A stretch of 34,254 bases of DNA from a virus. The stretch covers positions 1 to 34,254 of the IMG/VR virus record IMGVR_UViG_3300040801_002654, one strand, 5' to 3'. The notes under the pieces were generated by a model, which was given only the letters and a program-made list of their open reading frames with translations, did no database searches and was not told where the DNA came from. Below are positions 6,713 through 16,400 of the stretch, in pieces. Within the stretch, counting starts at the first letter, position 1, and each line of letters opens with the position of its first letter. Made by a program: the position numbers and the translations under genes.

Positions 6713-8725
6713 ATGTTTGACCAATTTAAAGAAGCCTATCTTGACTATTACAACACTCATTTACGACTACAGCAGTTTTTTAAGGTAGATGTAGATACAG
6801 ATTTGTTATGGGATACCTATTTAGACTGTTTTCCTATAGAAGAAAAGCAGCATCATAACTGTTCAGCTTGTAAATACTTTATTAGAAATTACAGTAATCT
6901 TGTAACTATTGACAAAGACTGTGTTGTACGCAGTATTTGGGATGTACAACCGTTGGTAGAGATACACCCAATCTTTAGTAAAGTATTACAAAGACTAGCT
7001 GTTGAAATATATAAGCATCCGATTAAAGATGTTTTTGTGACAGATACAACTAAGCTTGGTGTTGACCATAACTACCAATTACTAGAGGACAAAACTTCTA
7101 TACGGTGGGAACATCTATTTATTACGATTCCCAAAGAAAGTATTCAACTGGTTAAGCACTATGAAGAGATAAATCCTAAACAAGCGGCGTATAGAGACCT
7201 TCAGAGTGTCTTTAAAAGAGGTTTAGATGAGATTAGCCTGGAAACAGTTAACACTGTCTTAGATTTGATTTATGACAACAATCTGTATCGTGGTGAAGAG
7301 TTTAAATCTACTCTTGAGTCTTGGAAAAAATTAAAGACCGAGTATGAAGTAGTACATGAAGATAATAAAGTTAACTTTACTTGGTCAAAGATTTTACACA
7401 CTCCTGCTACAGTATTACGATTAAGGAATAGTAGTATAGGAACTCTTTTAGTTGATATAGAGAAGTCAGAAAACATGGATGCGGCTGTAAGTAAGTTTGA
7501 GGCGTTAATGGCTCCTACGAATTATAAAAGACCTAAAGCATTAATTACTCCTCAGATGATTAAATCTGCTAAGGAACGTTTAACTGAGTTAGGTATCTTA
7601 GATTCATTACAACGGACTTTAGTAACTTCAAAAGATGTACCTGTTAAAGATTTAATTTATCTGAATAGAGATAAGCCTAGTGATAACATTTTCGATATAC
7701 TGGATAACGATGTACAACATAACCCATCTAAGCTAAAAACAAAAAAGATTGGCTTATCAGACTTCTTAACAAAAGTTTTACCCAAATCAAGTAAAGTAGA
7801 AGTCTTATTTGAAAGGAAACACATTAGCAACTTAGTGTCTCTTGTAGGCCCTTCAGTAGAAGATTCACCTAATATCTTTAAATGGGATAACCCTTACAGT
7901 TGGACGTATCACAACGGTCTAAGCGATTCAATAAAAGAAAAAGTAAAACAGGCTGGTGGGGAGACTGATGGCTATTTAAGGGTTTCATTAGGTTGGTCAA
8001 ATTACGATGACTTAGACCTTCATATACTTGAACCAGGTCGCATTAAAATCTATTACAGGAATAAGACATCTTGTAAAACAGGTGGTAAGCTTGATGTAGA
8101 TATGAATGCAGGGGGAGGATATACTCGTACACCTGTAGAAAATATAATTTACCCTTCACAAAAAAAGATGACTGAAGGGGCTTATCTTGTAAGCGTTCAC
8201 CAATTTTGTAAAAGAGAGACTAAAGACACTGGCTTCACTGTAGAAATTGAAGTAGGAAATCAATTTTATTCTTTTTCACAAAAAGACTCTCCTAAAGATT
8301 TAGCTTATGTAGATGTTGCTAAAATTTACTATTGTAGTAAAAGTGGTGAAATAACAATAAAGCCTCTTATTGATTCAGAAAGTAATATCTGTACAAGCAA
8401 TGAGTGGGGTATAGACACTTACAAGTTTCACAAAGTTAATGAAATATGTTACTCACCTAATTACTGGGACAATGAAATAGGTAATAAACACATCTTCTTT
8501 TTCCTGGAAGGTTGTACAAATCAAGATGTATCAATAAGACCTTTCTTTAATGAGTATCTTAAAAATGAGTATATGAATGATAAACGAGTCTTTGAAGTAT
8601 TAGCTAATAGATTAGATGTACAACGAGTAAATAAAGAACTCTCTGGTCTAGGCTTTTCACTTACTCAAGATAATAATTTAATAGTCCGAGTAGATAGTAA
8701 ACTGTACACAATTAACATCAAGTAA
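6713..8725 (+). CDS. Conserved phage protein with N-terminal CxxC region and DUF2135-like beta domain
   Basis: The product has 670 residues. Near residues 47-60 it has HHNCSACKYFIRNY, a possible metal-binding CxxC motif found near the N-terminus of a widespread family of uncharacterised phage proteins. The middle is helical. Residues about 420-530 form a beta-sandwich with LRVSLGWSNYDDLDLHILEP and TGGKLDVDMNAGGG, matching the W..D.DLH..EP...GGKLD.D pattern of DUF2135-type domains. The C-terminal part includes CYSPNYWDNEIGNKHIFFFL and FFNEYL, also typical of that phage family. No catalytic residues are obvious. It starts 86 bases after the previous gene and is followed after one base by the next. 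The biochemical role is unknown; family recognition is from memory of the motif pattern. Confidence 0.65.
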   Translation: MFDQFKEAYLDYYNTHLRLQQFFKVDVDTDLLWDTYLDCFPIEEKQHHNCSACKYFIRNYSNLVTIDKDCVVRSIWDVQPLVEIHPIFSKVLQRLAVEIYKHPIKDVFVTDTTKLGVDHNYQLLEDKTSIRWEHLFITIPKESIQLVKHYEEINPKQAAYRDLQSVFKRGLDEISLETVNTVLDLIYDNNLYRGEEFKSTLESWKKLKTEYEVVHEDNKVNFTWSKILHTPATVLRLRNSSIGTLLVDIEKSENMDAAVSKFEALMAPTNYKRPKALITPQMIKSAKERLTELGILDSLQRTLVTSKDVPVKDLIYLNRDKPSDNIFDILDNDVQHNPSKLKTKKIGLSDFLTKVLPKSSKVEVLFERKHISNLVSLVGPSVEDSPNIFKWDNPYSWTYHNGLSDSIKEKVKQAGGETDGYLRVSLGWSNYDDLDLHILEPGRIKIYYRNKTSCKTGGKLDVDMNAGGGYTRTPVENIIYPSQKKMTEGAYLVSVHQFCKRETKDTGFTVEIEVGNQFYSFSQKDSPKDLAYVDVAKIYYCSKSGEITIKPLIDSESNICTSNEWGIDTYKFHKVNEICYSPNYWDNEIGNKHIFFFLEGCTNQDVSIRPFFNEYLKNEYMNDKRVFEVLANRLDVQRVNKELSGLGFSLTQDNNLIVRVDSKLYTINIK

Positions 8726-8726
8726 T

Positions 8727-9110
8727 ATGACTGACAATATCTTTTTCCTAGCTTGTTTAAATGAGTTTCGATATAATTGGAATACAGCTTCTTTTGATAC
8801 AGAAGACTTGTTTAAAATTCCTCTAAAAACCTTAGATGCAGTAGCCGTTTCTCTGTATGAGGAGCTAAATAAAAGCAATGTATCCTTCATTAAGGACGTA
8901 AGCTCTGAGAATGAGTTACTTGCTCTAAAGCTTGACGTCGTGAAACAAGTAATTAAGTATCGACTTCAGTTAAAGGAAGAGGCTGAAACTGCAAAAGTGA
9001 ATGCAAACAAACGTCAAGAAATCTTGGCGGTATTACACGATATGCAGAAAAATAAGCTACATTCTAAAACAGAAGAAGAGTTACTTGAGATGCTTAAGAC
9101 TCTTGATTAG
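8727..9110 (+). CDS. Small helical cassette protein, 127 aa
   Basis: ATG at 8727 lies one base after the previous stop, so expression is coupled to the 670-residue protein. The product is mostly alpha-helical and charged, with a probable coiled coil from about residue 55 to the end (KQVIKYRLQLKEEAETAKV and a Leu/Glu-rich C-terminus). I do not recognise a family. It may bind the upstream protein. Its stop codon overlaps that of the opposite-strand tail gene by four bases, and no terminator is visible, so the transcripts probably overlap. Confidence 0.72.
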   Translation: MTDNIFFLACLNEFRYNWNTASFDTEDLFKIPLKTLDAVAVSLYEELNKSNVSFIKDVSSENELLALKLDVVKQVIKYRLQLKEEAETAKVNANKRQEILAVLHDMQKNKLHSKTEEELLEMLKTLD

Positions 9111-9643
9111 TTAATCCTTCTACCATATTCTATAAACGTTAATGTAAACGACATAATGTAGAACGGTATTTCTAAACCAACTTGAGGATTCATTGAACCG
9201 GAATACTGAACAGGGAATAAGATAATACCTTCCCTGTTTGTGTACCCGGTTTGTAAATCCAAAGGTTCTGGTTTTACATAATCCTTAATTAATATAGTTT
9301 CACGATTTTTAATACAGTCTTGACCAATAAGTGATACAATCTCTGCTAATTCAAAATAAGGGTATTCTAGTAAAACATTAAAACCTCGTCTAACTGTACT
9401 GTATGTAAGATATGAACCATTACCCGTACTGTTTAACGTAGAAGCTGACCCTTGGTTCGCATCATTATATTTTTCAGGGTCAACGTAAAAACAAATATAG
9501 TCTTCACCTTCTATTGTTTCAAGTAATTCATCTTTAAAACCTTCAGGGTCTTGTACCACAGCTTCATTAAATACACTATTTCTTAAGTATTGAGCTTTAT
9601 CTTGTATTTTAATTTTACGATAGGGTGAACAATTAGTTGGCAT
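9107..9643 (-). CDS. Tail-region protein, 178 aa, unknown
   Basis: ATG at 9643 overlaps the end of the PP-loop gene by 11 bases. The protein is mixed alpha/beta, with a Gly/Ser/Thr-rich loop at about residues 65-82 and a hydrophobic beta-rich C-terminus (VGLEIPFYIMSFTLTFIEYG). No signal peptide or membrane span is convincing. Position between the tape measure and hub genes suggests a tail-tip part such as a distal tail or tip-connector protein, but I see no diagnostic motif. It is the last tail gene before the inverted cassette, and its stop overlaps that of the last cassette gene. Confidence 0.65.
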   Translation of the reverse strand: MPTNCSPYRKIKIQDKAQYLRNSVFNEAVVQDPEGFKDELLETIEGEDYICFYVDPEKYNDANQGSASTLNSTGNGSYLTYSTVRRGFNVLLEYPYFELAEIVSLIGQDCIKNRETILIKDYVKPEPLDLQTGYTNREGIILFPVQYSGSMNPQVGLEIPFYIMSFTLTFIEYGRRIN

Positions 9644-10436
9644 CTGTTATCTCACTAATTTTTAATTTATTATTTAATATTTGTTCAGTCTTTTCATCTA
9701 AAACATCTGTAAATTCTAGGTCACAAAATAGACTACAATCAGGTATGTCAATCTTAGGTAAACGACCTGTACCAGGTTTTAAATCTTTAAGAAACACACC
9801 TTTAATACAAGAGTGTCCTTTACTTTTCTCTAATTCAGACATCTTATCAAAAGTTTCTGGAAACAACTCTCTTATTAAATTCCAGTACCCCATACCACCT
9901 TTAACACAACCTACACAGTTATTGTTGTTAAAACCTAGTTGATACATCTTAGGTATTTCAATACCCTCTTTTAGTAAAATTTTAAGACAACTTTTTTTAG
10001 TTAACTTCTCCTCAATTAATGGAAATAAAGGTCTAGTATTAGGGTGCTGTTCGACAAAACGTATAGCTCTATTTATTTCACTTTTTGAGTATTCAAACCC
10101 AAAGACTTGATTAGTGAACTCATTTTCTTTTTCAAAATGTACTCTAACATCTTTTTTTAAATAAGTTGTACAAGGCGCACCTCTAGGCCCGTTTACATAC
10201 GACCTAGTACCTCTTTTGATTGCGTCAAACTGGTCAGTGTATTTTAAACTTTTAATCGTTTCAATTTTTTTACCGTACCAGTCTTCACAATCTTTTTTAA
10301 ACCTTTCATTATCAGGATGTGCAGTGTCAATATGAATATATACTGCGCGAACGTTATCTATGGAATATTTATCAAAAGCAAGTTTACAAGCAACAGCACT
10401 TGTAACACCTGCTGACCACCAAGCTATTATTTTCAT
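9633..10436 (-). CDS. PP-loop ATP pyrophosphatase, PAPS-reductase-like
   Basis: The product has 267 residues. Residues 3-14, IIAWWSAGVTSA, form a PP-loop nucleotide-binding motif in which SAGVTS replaces the common SGGxDS. GAPCTTYLKK at 87-95 matches the CTxxLKK signature of PAPS-reductase-like proteins in phages. C174 and C177 (NNCVGCVKGG) and C234 with C238 (CSLFC) make a four-Cys set that could hold an iron-sulphur cluster or zinc. Family members activate a substrate with ATP and are linked to sulphur or nucleotide modification; in phages the substrate is usually unknown. ATG follows the tape-measure stop directly (TAAATG) and the end overlaps the next gene, so it is fixed within the tail operon. 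True sulphate reduction is unlikely. Confidence 0.75.
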   Translation of the reverse strand: MKIIAWWSAGVTSAVACKLAFDKYSIDNVRAVYIHIDTAHPDNERFKKDCEDWYGKKIETIKSLKYTDQFDAIKRGTRSYVNGPRGAPCTTYLKKDVRVHFEKENEFTNQVFGFEYSKSEINRAIRFVEQHPNTRPLFPLIEEKLTKKSCLKILLKEGIEIPKMYQLGFNNNNCVGCVKGGMGYWNLIRELFPETFDKMSELEKSKGHSCIKGVFLKDLKPGTGRLPKIDIPDCSLFCDLEFTDVLDEKTEQILNNKLKISEITDAN

Positions 10437-13400
10437 TTACAATCTTTTTTGAACTTCCTCAATTACATTATAGAACTGATTGTTAAAGTTAGGTATATTC
10501 TTAGCTTCTTCAGTCATTGTAATTGGTGAGTTAATCGTAATGTTATTTTCTTTCTTGTCTTTAAGTAAGTCTCGAATCTCCTCTAATGTATGTGTCTGTC
10601 TAGCTATTACCTTTTCACTGTCTTTTCTAGTTTCATTAGACATCGTAGATTTAGATTCTTTATTAATTAAAGAACGCATTTCATCAATATCTGGGATATT
10701 TGTTTTTAAAAGATTATAAGAACGGTTGTCATATTTTTTTTGGTCTTCTGCATAAGAAGAAGGCATATCATCTAAAAGACCTCGCTCCTTAGCTAATTTA
10801 GCATCGTCTTGTACTTTTTTTGCTATTTCATCTTTAGTCCAAACTTTTTTGATTTGGTCTTTTCTATTAAAACCACCGAGACGATGCCAAACATCTAAAG
10901 ACTCTAACTCTAGTTTAGTCTGCCTCATATCATAAAAAGACCTCTCTACCTCAGATAATTGGTCTGGGTTAAAATTAAGACTAGCCATAGCCTTATCAAT
11001 TTTTTCATATATCTGCTTAGTAATATTATCAACAAATTGTGAATTATTCTCTTTAACTACAGTAGCCTGTCTTTCAATTATTGCGGTTTGATTTTCAATA
11101 TTTTTAACTAACTTTCGTTCACCCTCTGTCATGTTTTCGGGAGAGAACCGATTTATGGCAGATGTCTGATTTTCAATATTTTCAGTAACCTTCTCTGGTA
11201 TTAATTTACTTAGAATCTCTGTCTGATTTTTAAGTATTGGTGTCTGGCTCTGAATAGCTGTTACGATTTCTTTAGTAACTATCTCAGCATTTGATTCAGA
11301 TAAACTCTTAGAGTAAACTTCTAAATCTTTTTTAAGACTTTCTGTTATGTCTTTTCTTTCTGGTAGTTTTAAACTAAAATCTGATAACTCTCTAAGCTGT
11401 TTAAGAAGTCTGTCTTCGGATTTATCTCTAAGTTTATTAGCCTCTCTACGAACTCTTGCATCATCTTTACTTGACTTAGTAAATTTAGCTTTCTCACCTT
11501 CAAGCTGTAACCTCTCTTGGTCTTGCTGAAAATCTAACTGACCTACTCTTTGTCGGTCTAAATTAGCTTCTAATGCCTGTTGTTTTTGGATAACGTCATA
11601 GAGTTCCTTTTGACTATTTAAAGTCTGTACAGCAGCTTCTACAGTGAGTCTAGCAGCTTCCTTATCCTCTTCAGAAGAGTTTCTGTTTGCTTGAATCTTT
11701 TTCTCTTCAATAATTGCTAATCTTACAGCGGCTTCAGACCGTATTAACTCTGTCTCTTTTTCAATAAGCTGTCTTTGTCTAGCAAGCTCGTTTCTCTTTA
11801 ACTCAAACTTAAGTTGTTTATCTTGAATTTCTTGAACTATATCTAGTCGTTTAAGCTCACCATCAAGTCTTTGCCTTTCAAGAGTACGACTACGCACTTC
11901 TGTTTTTACTAAAGACTTTTCTAAATTAAATAGGTTAGCAATACCTGAAGTAAGAATATCAATACTATTTTGTTGAGACGCAATTAGCTTATCTTGTAAA
12001 CCTAAAGTAGCATCTAATACCTGATTCATGTCAGTGTATTTTTGAAGTGAAATAGAAATACTTTGTTGTCTAAGTTTTTCTAAAGATATCTGCTTATCTA
12101 ACCTAGCAATAACCTCCCGGTTTTTAGCAATCTCAAGGTCTAGTAAACCACGTTCACCTACAAGTTCCCTTCTCTGTTGGATAATTAATTGTTCATTTTT
12201 AATCTGCCTTTCTTGTAAGATTAGTTGCTCATTCTTTATTTCACTTTCTTTATCTAATAGAGATAAGTTTTGCTCAATTTGTTTTAATTGAACTTCTAAT
12301 AATTCAATATCTTCTTTAGATTTATTAAATATTTCAGCTTTTTTAATCTCAAGCTCTATACTAATTTTTTGAGAATTAAGCTGTAACTCTTGTAACTGCT
12401 GTTCAGCTATAATAGATTTTTTCTGTAACTCAAGACTTTGTTTTTGATTTTCTAATTTACGGTCTTCTATATCTAAAGACTTAAGTTGTATCTCATTTTG
12501 TCTTTGTACAAGCTGTGTATTTATTTCAGCTTTCTTAACCCGGTCAGTTTCTCTATCTATGACAAGTTGAAGTCTTTCTCGCTCTAGTGAAAGTAAACTT
12601 TGTTCATACTCAAAACCAATTTCTTTCTCTTGTTGTAATAATCTAATTTGTTTAATTTCTAATTTAAGTAGTTGAATCTTATACTCTTGGGTAACTTTAA
12701 ACTTTTCAAAAGCAAGCTGCTCTTGTTTAATTTGTTTCTCAAGTGCCTGGATTTTAACATCTTGAACTATCTTTGCAAATTCAGTTTCTAATCTTTCTTT
12801 TTCTTGTAAAAGTTTGGTATGTTCTACATTACCTTTTTTAAATGTCTTTGAAAGTTTTTCATTAGCCGCTAATTCTTCTTTAATCTTTGACTGCTTTAGT
12901 GCTGAAATTTTATTCAAATAGTTCTCATAAGAGATAGTGTCTTGAATATAAGCTTTCTCCACTTCTGCTATTTCTAAATTGATTAACTGAACTCGTTCAT
13001 CTTTAGCAGCTTCAAGTGTTTGCCTTTTTTGCTCTAAATGATTTTTTAATAATTCCGTTTCTAAAATATTAATTTCTTTCTGTGTCTTAAGATACTCTTC
13101 ACTACCTTTAATAGTTAGCTTAAGTTTAGCTTTTAGATACTGTATCTGTATTTTAATCTTCTCATTGGCTAAGTTTTGCTCCTCTGCTAAGAGTTCTAAA
13201 TTACTTCCTTTAGTTCTTTTTAAGGATAATGCAGCTTCTTCAATCTCTACCTTATAAATTTTTTTACGATACTCTCTATCAAGTGTCTGGATTTTAACAT
13301 CTTGAATTGTTTTTGCGGACTTAGTTTCTAATTCCTCTCTTTCTTGTAAAAGTTTAATATGTTCTACACTATTCTTTTTAAATGTCTCTGAAAGTTCTTT

Positions 13401-16400
13401 ATTAGCCGCTAATTCTTCTTTAATTTTTGACCGTCTTAATGCTGAGATTTTGTTTAGATAGTTTTCATAAGAAATAATGCCTTTAACATAAGCTTTCTCC
13501 ACTTCTGCTATTTCAAGATTAATTAGTTGAACTCGTTCATTTTTAGCGGCTTCAGTCATTCGTCTTTTTTGTTCTAAATGACCTTTTAATAACTTTGTCT
13601 CTAAAAAATTAATCTCTTTCTGTGTATTAAAATACTCTTCACTATCTTTTACCGCTAAGTTAAGTTTGGCTTTTAGATACTGTATCTGTATTTTAATTTT
13701 TTCATTAGCTAAGTTTTGTTCTTCTGCTAAAAGTTTTAGATTATTTCCTTTAGCTCTCTCTAAGGCTAGTTCAGCTTCTTTAATCTCTATCTTATTAGTT
13801 TTTTGACGATACTCTCTATCAAGTTTTTCCTGTTCAAACCGTTTATCACTATTTAGTAACTGAGATTCTTTTTCTGCAATCTCTTTTAGTAAATTAAGAC
13901 GTTCTATACTACCTTTTTTAAGAGTCTTTAGTCTAATCTTTTGATACTCAATATCGTTTTCTAAAATAGTATTTTGTAATTCTTTACTTTTTTGTAAATA
14001 AATATTTTCAGAAAGATTTTCTTTTAAGTATTTTTTTTCTAACTCAGCTTGTTCTAAATTAAAGTTTGCAACTCTTTTCTGCATATAAAACTTAGAAAGT
14101 TCAAGACTTTCCTTTTCAGCTAATTCAGCTAAATCTAATCTAGTTTTATGTAATTGAGCATCTAGTTCAAGATATTCGTCGGAACCCTCTTGTAGCGCAA
14201 CAAGTCTCTTTTCTAACGTATCTTTATCAATCTCTAAAGACCTTCTGTTTTGTTCAAATCTTTGTTTAAAAAGTTCCTCAGTAGTACCATTGTTTATTTC
14301 AATTTCTAATTCAGACTGCTCTTTTCGTAGTTCAATAATACGTTTAGTTTTATCCCGTTCAATATTTTGAATCTGTTTATCTCTATACAGCTTTTGTTTC
14401 TCAAAAGTATTCTCAAGTAACTCTAGTTGAATCTCTTTTCGTTTATCTGCATTATTTCTATATAAACCAAGTTCTTTAAGTAAACCTTGACGAGCTATCT
14501 CCAGTTTCTTTTCTTGCAATTTAAACTCTTTATCTAATTCACTACTGTCAGAGCCGTCTAACATAGCTTGCTGACTTTGAATAAGCTGTTTTTGAAGTGC
14601 TGAATTTTTTAACCGTACTTGTTCTTCAATTCTCTTTTTATTTAGTTCCAATATAGTACGATTTTTCTCAATTTCTAAATCTTTTATTGCTTGAACAATT
14701 GCAGCATACTTTTCTTTATATAACTCATCTTCTTTATCTAAAGATGCAAGAGTTTCTTTTTTCTCTCTAATTAAGTTGACATAGTATTTAGTCTCTAATC
14801 GTGAAATATTATCTAAGTAAGTCTGTCTAGTTACTATACCTGACTCAAGATTGTCTTGTAAATCTTTCTTCTCTCGGTCTATTAAAATTTGTCGAAGTTT
14901 AGTTACTCTATCTTGTTCCTGTATCTGTAGTTTAAGTCTGAGATTGATAAGTTCTTGTTCAGCTTTTTGTACATAAACACTCTCTTCTGAATAAGATTTT
15001 TTAAGAGTTTCTATTTCAGCTTCTTTTACTTCAATAAATTTTTTAGTAACTAACTCTTGTAAATCAAATGTTTGTTTTGCATAGGTCTGTTCTAGTAAAA
15101 GTTTCTGATTAAATAAGCTTTCATACTTCTCAATACGCAACTTGTTTAACAGGGTTTCCTCTTGACCAATATTTTTCTGAATATTTAATACCTGTTCTTG
15201 TAAAGCTTTATAGACTTCAGGTTCAATATACTGTTTAATTTCTTCAGTGAAAATAGATAGTCTTTGTACAGCTTCTTTAGATGTAATCTCTCCGGCAGCG
15301 TTAAGTTCTCTGATGTTATTTAAGTAACTATTAATCTGAGAGTTAAACTTTTGAGGGTCAATCTCTTCAAAAGAAAATGTTTTAACTAATTCAACTCCAA
15401 TATCCTTAAGATTACTAATTAGCTCTTCTTTATTTTCACCGTTAATACTTTCATAGATTTTGTCAAGTTTTTCTGTAGGAATATCTGAAATAGCTATACC
15501 TAACTGTTTAAACTCTTGAGCTAATGATTCTCTAGTGACCTTTATTCGCCCGTTTAATAAGCCGTCAACTAAGTTTTTAACTTCTGTATCAACGTAAGAT
15601 GTTTGACCCTCTATAACAGCACTAATCTTTGACAAGGTATTATCTAATTGAGCTTCCAACTTATCACTTTCAGTATTTAGTGAAGTAATAAAAGAAGTTA
15701 CGCCTAAGTTATCTTCATTAGTATTTAAGAATTTTCTACGAGTTTCTTTATACCTGTCTTCCATAACCTGTACAGAAGTAATGATTGACTTAAATGTGTC
15801 TGTATTAATATTTTTAAGTACATTACTATTTTTTAGATATAGCTCTTCTAAATTCGCTGCAATCCTCTCAACATCCTCTCGATTCTTAGCTCCTAAACTA
15901 TTTAATAGAGGTTTGTATTCATCAATAGATGCTAATAATTCAGCTATTTTAATTTTTTGACCGTCAATCTGTTCGCCCGACAAAGCTTTAGTCAATGTAT
16001 TAAACGCCTCTTGATTTATTTTAAGAGTTTCTTGACCTTCTTCATTAACAGATACAAGGTCTGTTTTTAAATCAGTTAATGTTTGTTTAAGTACAATAGA
16101 ACCGTCATTAACACTTTTAATAAAATCTGTACTATTATTAACGATTTTATTTTGATACAAGCTAAAACTAGACTGTATTTCGTTATTTAGTTCATAGTTA
16201 AGGTTTTGTAAACTATTTTTTGTATTGTCTAATTCATTTACAGAGATAACTTCGTTTTGAGTGTCTTTAAGTGTATCTAAATATTGGTTTCTTACTTTTA
16301 GGTATTTTTCTTGCTCTTTATATGTTTCAATACTTACTCTTTTCAACTCTTCAAGTGTTTGAATTTTTGCACGAGTCATATCTAACTCAGCCTTTTCTAA

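Noticed and set aside
7270-7476. Minus-strand frame within the 670-residue gene
   Set aside because: A shadow of a conserved phage protein with no independent start signal.
9637-9942. Plus-strand 101-codon frame opposite the PP-loop gene
   Set aside because: The opposite frame has a clear enzyme family signature; this one is Leu/Ser/Pro-rich shadow sequence.
12741-13820. CRISPR-like repeat array
   Set aside because: The units are 540 bases long, diverged and in frame within one protein, so they are a coding duplication.
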